A stretch of 64,000 bases of DNA from Actinomadura opuntiae (GTDB lineage: Bacteria > Actinomycetota > Actinomycetes > Streptosporangiales > Streptosporangiaceae), in the NCBI RefSeq assembly GCF_030283205.1, contig NZ_JASNWF010000023.1:1-64000 (forward strand), given 5' to 3'. Numbering within the stretch: the first letter of the stretch is position 1; each line of letters begins with the position of its first letter. The notes under the pieces were generated by a model. That model was not told where the DNA came from, did no database searches, and was given only the letters and a program-made list of their open reading frames with translations. Below are positions 16,804 through 26,733 of the stretch, in pieces. The translations under genes were made by a program, and so were the position numbers.

Positions 16804-17582
16804 CCCTTGCGGCGACGTTCCACGAGTTGCACCGCGGCGACCGGCCGCTGCTCCTGCCGAACGCCTGGGACTTCGGGACCGGCGCGGCGCTGGCGAAGGC
16901 CGGCTTCCCGGCGGTCGGGACGACCAGCCTCGGCGTCGCGGCCGCCGCCGGGAAGACCGACGCCACCGGCGACGCGCGCGACGAGACGCTCGCGCTGGCG
17001 CGCGGCCTGTCGCGGCTGCCCGTCCCGGTCACGGTCGACATCGAGGGCGGCTTCTCCACCAGGGTCGCCGACGTCGCCGAACTCGCCACCGAGCTGGCCT
17101 CGTTCGGCATCGCGGGCGTCAACCTGGAGGACGGCCGCGCGGACGGCACGCTCGCGCCGCTCGACCATCAGACGACGACCATCGCGGCGGTGAAGCGGGC
17201 CGCGCCGCAGGTGTTCCTGAACGCCCGAACCGACACGTTCTGGCTGGCGGACGGCGAACCCGACCTGAAGGAGACGCTGCGGCGAGTGCGGGTGTTCGCC
17301 GACGCGGGCGCGGACGGGGTCTTCGTCCCCGGCATCGCCGCCGACGACGACATCCGGGCCGTCGTCGAGGCCGCAGGCGTGCCGCTGAACGTGCTGTTCA
17401 TGCCGGGGAAGACCGACGTCGGGCGGCTCGCCGAGCTGGGCGTCCGGCGGGTGAGCACCGGGTCGCTGCTGTTCCGCAAGGCGCTCCAGGCCGCGGTCGC
17501 CGCCGCCCTGGACGTCACCGGCGGCGGCGCGGACGTCCCCGCGTTCTCCTACGGCGACATCCAGGACCTCGTCGCGCGCTAG
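16800..17582 (+). CDS. Isocitrate lyase / phosphoenolpyruvate mutase family protein
   Basis: This 260-residue TIM-barrel protein belongs to the PEP mutase / 2-methylisocitrate lyase-like branch. It has LLLPNAWDFGTGAALAKAG, GTTSLGVAAAAG, the metal-binding PVTVDIEGGFS, GVNLEDG and VFLNARTDTFW. It lacks the KKCGH catalytic loop of true isocitrate lyases, so it is more likely a carboxyphosphonoenolpyruvate-mutase-like or oxaloacetate-hydrolase-like enzyme. Start is ATG at 16800, coupled to the short P450. It stands out next to two MmgE/PrpD enzymes because methylcitrate-type pathways also end in a lyase of this superfamily, but it is in a separate transcript. Confidence 0.85.
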   Translation: MTLAATFHELHRGDRPLLLPNAWDFGTGAALAKAGFPAVGTTSLGVAAAAGKTDATGDARDETLALARGLSRLPVPVTVDIEGGFSTRVADVAELATELASFGIAGVNLEDGRADGTLAPLDHQTTTIAAVKRAAPQVFLNARTDTFWLADGEPDLKETLRRVRVFADAGADGVFVPGIAADDDIRAVVEAAGVPLNVLFMPGKTDVGRLAELGVRRVSTGSLLFRKALQAAVAAALDVTGGGADVPAFSYGDIQDLVAR

Positions 17583-17585
17583 GCG

Positions 17586-19022
17586 TCAGTGGCCCGTGAT
17601 CGCGTCGGCGAACCGGGCGAGCGGGGACGTCCGCGCCGACGACGTCGCGGACTCGCGGGCGTCCGCCGCCCGGTAGAGCGCGTACATCGCGTGGACGCCG
17701 AGCCAGCGCAGCGGCTCGGGCTCCCAGCGGCGGACGCGCCGGTCCACCCACGGCAGCGCGGTCAGCTCGGTGTCCTCGCGCAGGACGAGGTCGCGCAGCG
17801 TGCGGCCCGCAAGGTTCGAGGTGGCGACGCCGTGGCCGGTGTAGCCGCCCGCGTACCCGAGCCCGGCGGCGTGGTCGACCACGACCGTCGAGCACCAGTC
17901 GCGGGGCACGCCGAGGACGCCCGACCAGGCGTGCGCGACGCGGCCGTGCTCGGCGGCGGCCGGGAACATCGCGGCCAGCATGGACCACAGCGCGGCGACG
18001 GTCGCGGGCTGGGTGCGTCCGCCGTCGTCCACCCGGGACGCGTAGCGGTACGGCCGGCCCCGGCCGCCGAAAGCGATGCGGTCGTCGGCGGTCCGCTGCG
18101 CGTACATGTAGTAGTGGGCGAGGTCGCCGAGCAGTTCGCGGCGGTCCCAGCCGATCGCGTCCCACACCGCGGACGGCAGCGGCGTCGTGACGATCATGGA
18201 GCTGTTCATCGGCAGCCAGTCGCGGTGGTGGCCGCCGACCCCGGCGGTGAACCCCTCGGTGGCGCGCAGCACGTAGTCGGCGGTGACCGTCCCGTACGGG
18301 GTGACGGCGGCGGCCGGGAGGGCGCCGCGCCGCGGGTTGATCCGCACCACCGGCGTCCGCTCGAAGACGTCGACGCCCAGCGCGCGGACGGCCGCCGCCA
18401 GGCCCCGGACGAGCTTGGCCGGCTGCACGCGGGCGCAGTGCGGGCTCCACGCGGCGCCGGTCGCGCCCGCGACGCGCAGCCGCCCGTCGCGTTCGGCGGC
18501 GGGCAGCGGGACGAGGTCCTCCTCCGTCCAGCCCCACTCGCGCGACCCGGCGACCATCGCGGCGAGCCGGGCGCGCTGGGCGGGGTTGCGCGCGACGTGC
18601 AGCACCCCGCTCTTGACCAGGTCGGCGTCGATGCCCTCCTCAGCCGCCACCCGGACGACCTCGTCGACCGCGTCGAACATCGCGTGCTGCAGCGCGACCG
18701 CCGCGAACCGGCCGTGCCGGGCGGCGTAGCGCTCCCGCGACCCGGCGATCTCGCCGAGCACCCAGCCGCCGTTGCGGCCGGATGCGCCGAACCCGGCGAA
18801 CTCGCGCTCCAGCACGACGACGCGCAGGTCGGGGCGGGCGCGCTTGAGGTAGTAGGCCGTCCAGAGGCCGGTGTAGCCGGCGCCGACGACGCAGACGTCG
18901 GCGGTGCGCGGGCCGGGCAGCCGGGGGCCCGGCTCGGGGCGGCCCGTCTCGCGGTACCAGTGGGAGACGCCGCCGTTGGCGAAACCGGGCGCCAGCGGCA
19001 CCCGCCCGGACGAGGAACTCAT
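17586..19022 (-). CDS. FAD-dependent oxidoreductase, DadA / gamma-glutamylputrescine oxidase-like
   Basis: This 478-residue flavoenzyme of the D-amino-acid-oxidase superfamily probably oxidises an amine or N-substituted amino acid. The FAD motif is VCVVGAGYTGLWTAYYLKR, followed by VVVLEREFAGFGASGRNGGW, which is typical of PuuB/OrdL-like proteins. The C-terminal LGYAGGYTGHGVATSNLAGR closes the FAD site. An N-terminal segment with SHWYRETGRPEP also matches that family. Start is ATG at 19022; no strong ribosome-binding site is visible. It ends 3 nt from the convergent isocitrate-lyase-like gene. No glutamylputrescine pathway genes are nearby, so the substrate is open. Confidence 0.85.
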   Translation of the reverse strand: MSSSSGRVPLAPGFANGGVSHWYRETGRPEPGPRLPGPRTADVCVVGAGYTGLWTAYYLKRARPDLRVVVLEREFAGFGASGRNGGWVLGEIAGSRERYAARHGRFAAVALQHAMFDAVDEVVRVAAEEGIDADLVKSGVLHVARNPAQRARLAAMVAGSREWGWTEEDLVPLPAAERDGRLRVAGATGAAWSPHCARVQPAKLVRGLAAAVRALGVDVFERTPVVRINPRRGALPAAAVTPYGTVTADYVLRATEGFTAGVGGHHRDWLPMNSSMIVTTPLPSAVWDAIGWDRRELLGDLAHYYMYAQRTADDRIAFGGRGRPYRYASRVDDGGRTQPATVAALWSMLAAMFPAAAEHGRVAHAWSGVLGVPRDWCSTVVVDHAAGLGYAGGYTGHGVATSNLAGRTLRDLVLREDTELTALPWVDRRVRRWEPEPLRWLGVHAMYALYRAADARESATSSARTSPLARFADAITGH

Positions 19023-19072
19023 CCGCCCATACTGCTGTATCCGACAGTCAATCCGATAGTGGGCGACGGATT

Positions 19073-19660
19073 CTAGGGGACGGCGTCGATTCCACGACGG
19101 GATCCGAGCCAACCGGAGCGGTCGGCGGCATAGTAGGACACGCCGTCGGGGCCGTGCGCGCCGCGGTGCCAGGGCCGCATCCCCAGGCTCGCGGCGACCT
19201 CGGCGGACACCGCGCTGGCGGGGTCGATCTCGGCGGTGACCCGGCGCAGCCCGACCACCCCGAACGCGTAGTCCAGCACGGCGCGGGACGCCTCGGCGGC
19301 CAGCCCCTGCCCCCACCGGTCCGGCTCCAGGCTGTAGAGGATCTCCACGTCCACCCCCCGGTCGAACGGACCCTCGTGGCCGCGCAGCCCGGCCACCCCG
19401 ATCAGCGGCGCGCCCGGCCGCGGCTCGGCCGCCGGCAGGCCGCGCGGCACCGGCCGCAGCGCCCACAGCCCGTAGCCCTCGGTGGCGAAGTCCCGCTCGC
19501 TGGTCTCGATGATCTCGGTGACCTGCACGGGCGAGATGGACGCGCCGTCGAACAGGTGCCGGCGGACGAGCGGGCCCGTCCAGTGCCGCAGCAGCGCGTG
19601 GTGGTCGCGCATCCCGATCGGGCGCAGGGCGAGCCGCCTCGTCCGCAGCGTGTCACTCAT
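19073..19660 (-). CDS. GNAT-family N-acetyltransferase (RimJ/RimL type)
   Basis: This 195-residue protein begins LRTRRLALRPIGMRDHHALL, the usual entry of the RimJ/RimL-like acetyltransferase_3 group. It has the acetyl-CoA-binding region EILYSLEPDRWGQGLAAEAS, in which a degenerate Q/R-x-x-G-x-A/G loop is visible. It continues AVLDYAFGVVGLRRVTAEI and ASLGMRP. Start is ATG at 19660; a longer in-frame proline/arginine-rich extension is rejected because it falls in GC-rich spacer. It is upstream of the flavoenzyme on the same strand with a 50-nt gap. Substrate unknown. Confidence 0.85.
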   Translation of the reverse strand: MSDTLRTRRLALRPIGMRDHHALLRHWTGPLVRRHLFDGASISPVQVTEIIETSERDFATEGYGLWALRPVPRGLPAAEPRPGAPLIGVAGLRGHEGPFDRGVDVEILYSLEPDRWGQGLAAEASRAVLDYAFGVVGLRRVTAEIDPASAVSAEVAASLGMRPWHRGAHGPDGVSYYAADRSGWLGSRRGIDAVP

Positions 19661-19964
19661 CGGGGGCCCGTTTCTGCAGGGCCGGCTCGGACGAGCCGGG
19701 CGAGGGCAGGGGCGGGCGGGCCGCGCGCGGCCCGGCCCGGCGTTGGTCGTTGACGCGCTCACCGGTCACGGGGTCGATCACTCACCGCACGCTAGGCGGT
19801 CGCGTCGGGCGCCTCAAGCCCCGGTCCGGAATGTGAAACCACGCGCTCACGATGACGTAGCGCCCGCGTAACAGCGCTGGGCGAGCCTGGGCGCGTCCGC
19901 ACCGGGCAGGACCGGACACGGTGCGCAGACGACCGGGCCCCCGAGCCCGGGAAGGGAACGTTCC
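19661..19964. other. Intergenic spacer without a recognised gene
   Basis: This 304-bp spacer lies between divergent GNAT genes. It contains a compact hairpin CCGGCTCG-GA-CGAGCCGG (19682-19699) and a 10-bp palindrome GGAACGTTCC just before the ACT-GNAT start, overlapping its ribosome-binding site. No convincing small ORF or RNA gene is seen. Confidence 0.5.
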
Positions 19965-21032
19965 ATGCCGCTGCTCCGCATCCGCACCGAGATCGAGGAC
20001 CGGCCCGGCCGGCTGGCCCTGCTGACCGCCGCCCTCGCCGGCCGCGGCGCCAACATCCTCGCCCTGTCCGTCCAGATGGACGCCGGCGGCGTGGTCGACG
20101 AGTTCCTCGTCGACGTCCCGGGCGGCGGCGCCGGCGCCCGGGAGCTCGCCGAGACGCTCGGCGCGGCGGGCGGCGCCCGGACCGCCGTCCGCCCGGCACG
20201 GCCGCGCGAACTGGTGGACGAGCCGACGCGGGCGCTGGTCCTGGCGGCCCGGCTGCGCGCCGAACCGCAGGCGGTGCCGGAGGTGCTCGCCGAACTGCTG
20301 CGCGCCGACGAGGCCGCGTGGGCGCCGCCCGCCGAGGACGCCGACGACGACGCGTGCGTGCTGACCGTCCCGATGGGGCACGGCCGCGCCGTCCGGCTGC
20401 GGCGGTACGGCCTGCCGTTCACCACGACCGAGGCGGCGCGCGCCGACGCGCTCGTCCGCGCCGCGCTGCCCGCCGGGCCGCCGCGCCCGCCGTCCCGCCG
20501 CGTGCCGCTGCGCGACGGCACGCACGTGACCGTCCGGCCCATCGAGCCGCGCGACGCCGACGCGGTCCGCGCCCTGCACGAGCGGTGCTCCCTCGACAGC
20601 CGCCGGATGCGCTACTTCAGCCCGAAGCCGTACCCGCCGCCGCGCGCGATCGAGCGGTTCTGGGACCCGGCGCGCGGCCTCACGCTCGTCGCCGAGGGCC
20701 CGGACGGGTCGCTGCTCGCGCTCGCGCACCTGATCCACGTGCTCGACCCGGGCGTCGCGGAGCTGGCGTTCCTGGTCGAGGACGCCTGGCAGGGCCGCGG
20801 CCTCGGCCGGGCGCTCGCCGAGCTGCTGGTGGCCCTGGCCCGCGAGCGCGGCCTGGTCGAGCTGCGCGCGACCGCGCTGAGCGAGAACGCGCGGATGCGG
20901 CGGCTGCTGACCTCGCTCGGCGGCCGGACGCGGCGCACCGACGAGCCGCACATCGTGGAGATCAGGCTGCGCGCGGACGGCCGCCACGATCCGGGGGCGC
21001 TGGCAGGATGGCGGGGTGACCGGCATCTATGA
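19965..21032 (+). CDS. ACT-domain GNAT acetyltransferase (amino-acid-regulated protein acetyltransferase-like)
   Basis: This 355-residue fusion has an N-terminal ACT domain (residues about 1-75: RIRTEIEDRPGRLALLTAAL, RGANILALSVQMDAGG). A linker follows, then a C-terminal GNAT domain (about 185-345: GTHVTVRPIEPRDADAVRAL, and the acetyl-CoA loop VEDAWQGRGLGRALAELLV). The same order defines the actinomycete AAPatA-type lysine acetyltransferases, in which amino acid binding to the ACT domain changes activity; the Micromonospora enzyme responds to cysteine and arginine. Start is ATG at 19965 with AAGGGA upstream. It overlaps the next methyltransferase gene by 17 nt. The effector of this copy is not known. 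Confidence 0.88.
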   Translation: MPLLRIRTEIEDRPGRLALLTAALAGRGANILALSVQMDAGGVVDEFLVDVPGGGAGARELAETLGAAGGARTAVRPARPRELVDEPTRALVLAARLRAEPQAVPEVLAELLRADEAAWAPPAEDADDDACVLTVPMGHGRAVRLRRYGLPFTTTEAARADALVRAALPAGPPRPPSRRVPLRDGTHVTVRPIEPRDADAVRALHERCSLDSRRMRYFSPKPYPPPRAIERFWDPARGLTLVAEGPDGSLLALAHLIHVLDPGVAELAFLVEDAWQGRGLGRALAELLVALARERGLVELRATALSENARMRRLLTSLGGRTRRTDEPHIVEIRLRADGRHDPGALAGWRGDRHL

Positions 21033-21810
21033 CGACCCCTGGGCCTACGAGCTGGCCTGCTCGTTCCGCGACGTGGCCGCCGAGACCGGCGTGCTGCTCG
21101 ACTGGTGCGCCGAGCACCGGCCGGACGCGGCGGGCCCGGCCCGGACGGTGCTGGAGCTGGCCGCCGGGCCCGCCGAGCACGCCCGCGAGCTGGCCCGGCG
21201 CGGCCTGGCCGCGACCGCGCTGGACCTGAACCCGGCGATGTGCGCGTACGCGGCGCGCGAGGCCGGGCGCGCCGGTGTGGCGGTCGAGGTCGTCCGGGAC
21301 GACATGACGACATTCGACCTTGGCCGCCGGTTCGACCTCGTGCTGACCATGCTGGACTCCACGTCCCACCTGATGACGCTGGACGCGTTCGTCGCGCACC
21401 TGCGCCGGGTCGCCGCGCACCTGGCGCCCGGCGGCCTGTACATGGTCGAGATGTCGCATCCGCGCGACCGGCTGTCGGACGACCCGACGGTCAGCACCGG
21501 CTGGACGGTCGAACGCGAGGGGGTGCGCGCGACCGTCCGGTGGGGCGAGCCCACCGACCTGCTCGACCCCGTCACCCAGATCTCGGACGACCACGTGACG
21601 ATGACGATCGAGGCGGACGGCGCGACCCGCGTCATCGAGGACGTCGTCCCCTACCGGTTCTGGACCGCGACCGAGCTGGACGCCGCGGTCCGGCTCGCGG
21701 GCGGGCTGGAGGTCGCGGCACGGTACGGCGACTTCGGGCCCGGCGCGGACGCGGTGGCCCTCACCGATCCCGAAGCCTGGCGCATGATCACGATCCTGCG
21801 GCCGTCCTGA
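21016..21810 (+). CDS. Class I SAM-dependent methyltransferase
   Basis: This 264-residue protein has motif I as VLELAAGPAEHARELARRG, motif II as ATALDLNPAMCAYA, and FDLVLTMLDSTSHLM as the post-II strand. LAPGGLYMVEMSHPRD marks the later strand and loop. The glycine-rich loop reads AAGPAEH rather than GxGxG, a common variant. Start is GTG at 21016, inside the end of the ACT-GNAT gene, so the two are translationally coupled. The gene abuts the convergent glyA with no spacer. Substrate unknown. Confidence 0.85.
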   Translation: MTGIYDDPWAYELACSFRDVAAETGVLLDWCAEHRPDAAGPARTVLELAAGPAEHARELARRGLAATALDLNPAMCAYAAREAGRAGVAVEVVRDDMTTFDLGRRFDLVLTMLDSTSHLMTLDAFVAHLRRVAAHLAPGGLYMVEMSHPRDRLSDDPTVSTGWTVEREGVRATVRWGEPTDLLDPVTQISDDHVTMTIEADGATRVIEDVVPYRFWTATELDAAVRLAGGLEVAARYGDFGPGADAVALTDPEAWRMITILRPS

Positions 21811-23082
<1,272 letters not shown>

Positions 23083-23166
23083 GACTACCTCCGCGCTGCT
23101 CGCGCCGGAACGCGCTCCGGGCGCCCCGGCAAGGGGACCCGTACACCCAGGCGCGCGGTGTGCGGA

Positions 23167-24144
23167 CTAGTTTCGCTCCCCGGTGGTCGACTCCACCTTG
23201 ACTGCGCCAGTCGCGTTCGCGCCATCATAGCGAGCCGCACCCGGCGCCCGCCGGATCCGCGGCCGGCGGGCCCGCGCCGGCACCGACACCACCGCCAGCC
23301 CGCCGAGCAGCAGCACCGACCCGGCCGCGGCCTCCGCCGACAGCCGTTCCCCGAGCACGGCGATGGCGAGCACCGCCGCCACCAGCGGCTCGGCGAGGCT
23401 GAGCGTCCCGGCCGTCGCGGCGCTGACCCGGTTCAGGCCGGTGACGAAGAACATGTACGCGGCGGCGGTCGCCGCGAGCCCGAGCCAGGCCACCAGGGCC
23501 GCCGACCGGGGCGCCGCGAGCGCCGGCAGGTCCGCGAGCGTCCAGGGCAGCAGCACCGACCCGCCGACCAGCAAGGTCACCGACACCGCCGCGGCCATCC
23601 CGACATCGAGTCCGGTCAGCACCTTCGCCGACACCGTGTAGACGCCGAAGCACGTCCCTGCGACCAGGCTGAGCGCCACGCCGAGCGGGTCGACGTGCAC
23701 GTCCTGGCCCGGCGCCATCAGCAGCGCGACGCCGCCGATCGCGCAGGCGGTGCCGCACCACCACCGCCGGCTCAGCCGCGCCCGGAGCACCAGCCGATCG
23801 CACAGCCCGGTCGAGACGGGCGCGAGCCCGAACACGACGGCGGTCGCGACCGCGGCGCCCGTCCGGTCGACCGCGCTGAAGAACGACGCCTGGAAGACCC
23901 CGGTGGCGACGGACGCGGCGGCCAGCGGCGGCCAGCTACGCCGCGACAGCGCGCGGAACGCCTTCCGATCCGTGAGGAGCACCAGCACGGCGAGGACGAG
24001 CCCGCCGGAGAAGATCCGTGCGCCGCCGATCGCCACCGGGCTCGCCGCGGAACCGGCCAGCACCTGCGCCGGCCCCACCGTCCCCCACAGGACGCCGGCG
24101 GCCAGCACCAGCAGCGCGCCGGACGGAATGTTTCGTCGGTCCAT
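23167..24144 (-). CDS. EamA-family (DMT superfamily) transporter
   Basis: This 325-residue membrane protein has ten predicted hydrophobic segments arranged as two EamA repeats. Typical pieces are LVLAAGVLWGTVGPAQ, GGARIFSGGLVLAVLVLL, and in the second half TCFGVYTVSAKVL and GTLSLAEPLVAAVLAIAVLGE. A basic, hydrophilic C-terminal tail of about 35 residues follows. Start is ATG at 24144. A TAGCTT box lies 7 nt upstream with no ribosome-binding site, suggesting a leaderless transcript. It follows a Lrp/AsnC gene on the same strand, which suggests export of an amino acid under Lrp-type control. Confidence 0.88.
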   Translation of the reverse strand: MDRRNIPSGALLVLAAGVLWGTVGPAQVLAGSAASPVAIGGARIFSGGLVLAVLVLLTDRKAFRALSRRSWPPLAAASVATGVFQASFFSAVDRTGAAVATAVVFGLAPVSTGLCDRLVLRARLSRRWWCGTACAIGGVALLMAPGQDVHVDPLGVALSLVAGTCFGVYTVSAKVLTGLDVGMAAAVSVTLLVGGSVLLPWTLADLPALAAPRSAALVAWLGLAATAAAYMFFVTGLNRVSAATAGTLSLAEPLVAAVLAIAVLGERLSAEAAAGSVLLLGGLAVVSVPARARRPRIRRAPGAARYDGANATGAVKVESTTGERN

Positions 24145-24253
24145 GGAGCCGAAGCTAGGCAGGAATGCGGGAGTTCGCTTTGTCAGCCGTCATTCGTTCG
24201 GCTCGGTGGCGCACGCCCGGCAATCGTTCGGTTCCAGCCTCACAGACTCCGGT

Positions 24254-24745
24254 TCAGGCGTACGGCGTTCGCCCGTCGCGCCGCTCGGCCGACGGAAGTT
24301 CGCCCTGCTCCCTCGGCTGGACGTAGTCGTACACCACCGTCGTGCGGACGTCCACGTACTCCTTGCGGCGGGCCAGCCGATCGAGCACGAAGTCCCGCAG
24401 GTACGTGGTGCTGGGCACTGCCACATGGACGAGGAGATCCTCGTTGCCCGTCACGACGAAGACCGCCACGGCCTCGGGCATCGCGGCCATGCTGTCGCGC
24501 GCCGACTCGATCGCCTCCCGCGACTGCGGCCGGATCCGGATCGAGATCAGGGCCTGCACGCCGCGGCCGAGCCGCTCGAAGTCGACCGCCGCGTGGAAGC
24601 CGGTGACGATCCCGCGCGAGCGCAGCGCCCGCGTCCGCTCCAGGGCCGTGGACGGGGCGATCCCTACCGCCTCGGCCAGCTCCCGGTTGGTCTGCCGCCC
24701 GTCCCGCTGCAACCGCCGCAGGATCGCCTGGTCGACCGCGTCCAT
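24254..24745 (-). CDS. Lrp/AsnC-family transcriptional regulator
   Basis: This 163-residue regulator has an N-terminal helix-turn-helix (DAVDQAILRRLQRDGR, NRELAEAVGIAPSTALERTR) and a C-terminal RAM domain (about residues 70-145, with AVFVVTGNEDLLVHVAV). Start is ATG at 24745 with GGGAGGG 6 nt upstream; the longer frame from 24787 is less likely. The 109-bp gap to the EamA gene downstream contains no other gene. It probably regulates the EamA exporter in response to an amino acid. Confidence 0.9.
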   Translation of the reverse strand: MDAVDQAILRRLQRDGRQTNRELAEAVGIAPSTALERTRALRSRGIVTGFHAAVDFERLGRGVQALISIRIRPQSREAIESARDSMAAMPEAVAVFVVTGNEDLLVHVAVPSTTYLRDFVLDRLARRKEYVDVRTTVVYDYVQPREQGELPSAERRDGRTPYA

Positions 24746-24966
24746 GGTGCCCTCCCGACTTCGCCGCCGCGCCCCGAACTCCCGCACCCGAAGATGCGCC
24801 AGAAGGCGTCGCTCTCCGAAGATTATTCGGCCTCGTGGCGAGAAGCCAAAGTGAGTCTGCGGAGGCTGGTGATTTCACCGATGCCCGGGAGGCGGGCGAG
24901 CGCCGACAATTGGCGGCCCACGCGAGCCGGCGGCACGGGGCCGCCGAACGGGGATGAGGGGTCAAC

Positions 24967-26646
24967 GTGAGCGGGGCGCATCGGGAGACGGGACGCCGCG
25001 CGCGGCGGCGGACACGGCGCGCGCAGCGAATGACACGGCGCGCGCGCCGGACCGTGGCGGTCGTCTGCATGGCGATCGCGGCGGTGTTCGGCACGTCGGT
25101 GTACGCCCTGTCGGCGATCACGTCGTGCTCCGGCGGTGAGACGACGCTCGACGCCGCCGTCGCCCCCGAACTGGCGCCCGCCCTGTCGGCGGTAGCCGGC
25201 GACTTCAACGGCGCCGACCACCGCGCGGGCGGCAAATGCGTGCGGGTCACCGTGCGCGCGGCCGGTCCGGCGGGGGTCACGGCGCTGCTGTCCGGGCAGA
25301 TCCCCCGGGACTCGGGCGTCCGGCGCCCGGACGTGTGGGTGCCGGACTCCTCGCTGTGGCTGCGGCTGCTGACCACGCCGCCGCGCGTGACGGGCGGGCC
25401 GCTGGCCCGCACGCCCCTCGTCGCCGCGGTCCCGGCGGCACAGGCGGCGCGGACGCCCGCCTCCTGGAAGGACCTGCTGGACGCGGCGGAACCCGGCGAG
25501 CGGCGCTCGCAGGCGGTGCGGCCCGTCCTGGCCGATCCGGCCCGGACCGGCGCCGGGCTCGCCGCGCTGCTGATCGCGCGGGAACGCGAGGGCGACGCGG
25601 CGTTCGCGGCGTTCGCGCGGTCGGTGCGGGAGAGCACGGCACCGGACGCGGCGCACGCGTTCGCCGCGCTGACCGGGGCTTCCGAGCGACCTGAGCCCGT
25701 CCTGGTCCTCCCGGAGCAGGCCGTGTGGGAGCACGAGCGGCGCAAGCCGTCCGTTCCCGTGCAGGCCGTCTACCCGCGCGACGGGACCCTGTCGCTGGAC
25801 TATCCGGTCGCGGTCCTGGACGACCGTCCCGGCGCGCGGCTGTTCGAGCGCGCGCTGCACAGCGGACCGGCCCGCGAGCGCCTCCGCTCGGCCGGCTTCC
25901 GCGACCCCGGCGGACGGGCACCGGCCGGTCTCCCCGCCGCCAGGCCCGCCGTCCTCGCCGACCCCGATCCCGCCCTGGTCCGGCGGACGGCGCAGGAGTG
26001 GGCGCGGCTGACCCTCGGCTCCCGGATGCTGTCGGTGATCGACGTGTCGGGCTCGATGGCGCAGCCGGTGCCCGGTTCCCGGCTGACCCGCATGCAGGCG
26101 ATCGCGCAAGCGTCCCAGCAGGGCCTGGCGCTGCAGCCCGACGACACCGAACTCGGCCAGTGGATCTTCTCCACCCGGCTGGACGGCGACCGGGACTGGC
26201 GGCAGACCGTCCCCATGGGCCCGCTCGGCGGCCGGATCGGGTCAGTCACCCGGCGGCAGCGCATCCTCAGCACGCTGGCGGCGCTGCACCCGAAGCCCGA
26301 CGGCGCGACCGGCCTGTACGACACCGTGCTCGCCGCCGTCCGGTACATGCGCCGCACCTACCGGCCGGAGATGGTCAACACGGTGCTGCTGTTCACCGAC
26401 GGCCGCAACGACGACCCCGGCGGCCCCTCCCTGGACCGCACGGTCGCCGCGCTGCGCGCCGAGCGGCGGGCGACCCGCCCCGTGCAGATCATCGTCATCG
26501 GGTTCGGCCCGGACGTCGACACCGCCGAACTGCGCCGGCTCGCCGGCGCCACCGGCGGCAGCGTCTACACCGCCCGCGCCCCGCAGGACATCCTGCGGAT
26601 CTTCGGCGAGGCCACCGCCCGCCGCCTCTGCGCCCCGTCCTGCTGA
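24967..26646 (+). CDS. Membrane-anchored or lipoprotein substrate-binding protein with C-terminal VWA domain
   Basis: This 559-residue protein begins with an arginine-rich stretch and a hydrophobic segment (AVVCMAIAAVFGTSVYAL, about residues 30-48), followed by ITSCSGG. A Cys soon after the hydrophobic stretch allows a lipoprotein reading. Residues about 60-330 look like an extracellular solute-binding fold (VRRPDVWVPDSSLWLRLL, PLARTPLVAAVPA, PASWKDLLDAAE). The C-terminal third is a von Willebrand A domain with the MIDAS motif MLSVIDVSGSMAQPV and the later LLFTDGRNDDPGG. Start is GTG at 24967, with GAGGGG upstream. The combination occurs widely in actinomycetes, with unknown function; a cell-envelope adhesion or assembly role is a guess. 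Confidence 0.85.
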   Translation: MSGAHRETGRRARRRTRRAQRMTRRARRTVAVVCMAIAAVFGTSVYALSAITSCSGGETTLDAAVAPELAPALSAVAGDFNGADHRAGGKCVRVTVRAAGPAGVTALLSGQIPRDSGVRRPDVWVPDSSLWLRLLTTPPRVTGGPLARTPLVAAVPAAQAARTPASWKDLLDAAEPGERRSQAVRPVLADPARTGAGLAALLIAREREGDAAFAAFARSVRESTAPDAAHAFAALTGASERPEPVLVLPEQAVWEHERRKPSVPVQAVYPRDGTLSLDYPVAVLDDRPGARLFERALHSGPARERLRSAGFRDPGGRAPAGLPAARPAVLADPDPALVRRTAQEWARLTLGSRMLSVIDVSGSMAQPVPGSRLTRMQAIAQASQQGLALQPDDTELGQWIFSTRLDGDRDWRQTVPMGPLGGRIGSVTRRQRILSTLAALHPKPDGATGLYDTVLAAVRYMRRTYRPEMVNTVLLFTDGRNDDPGGPSLDRTVAALRAERRATRPVQIIVIGFGPDVDTAELRRLAGATGGSVYTARAPQDILRIFGEATARRLCAPSC

Positions 26647-26666
26647 CCTCTCCCGGAGACGGCGAC

Positions 26667-26694
26667 GGCCCGGCCCCCGTGCGGGGACCGGGCC
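26667..26694. terminator. Hairpin terminator between convergent genes
   Basis: GGCCCGG (26667-26673) pairs with CCGGGCC (26688-26694), and an inner CCCC/GGGG pair extends the stem around a small loop. It lies between the SBP-VWA gene and rbpA and could serve both. Confidence 0.7.
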
Positions 26695-26733
26695 AGGACG
26701 CCGGTGCGCGGACGTCGCCGCGCGGTCGGAGGG

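Noticed and set aside
16800..17582. True isocitrate lyase of the glyoxylate shunt.
   Set aside because: It is too short and lacks the KKCGH loop; it fits the PEP mutase-like branch.
23083..23166. Possible ZTP- or folate-type riboswitch upstream of glyA.
   Set aside because: The leader is only about 84 bp and lacks the conserved ZTP core; a loosely similar CGCCTGGG run is not enough.
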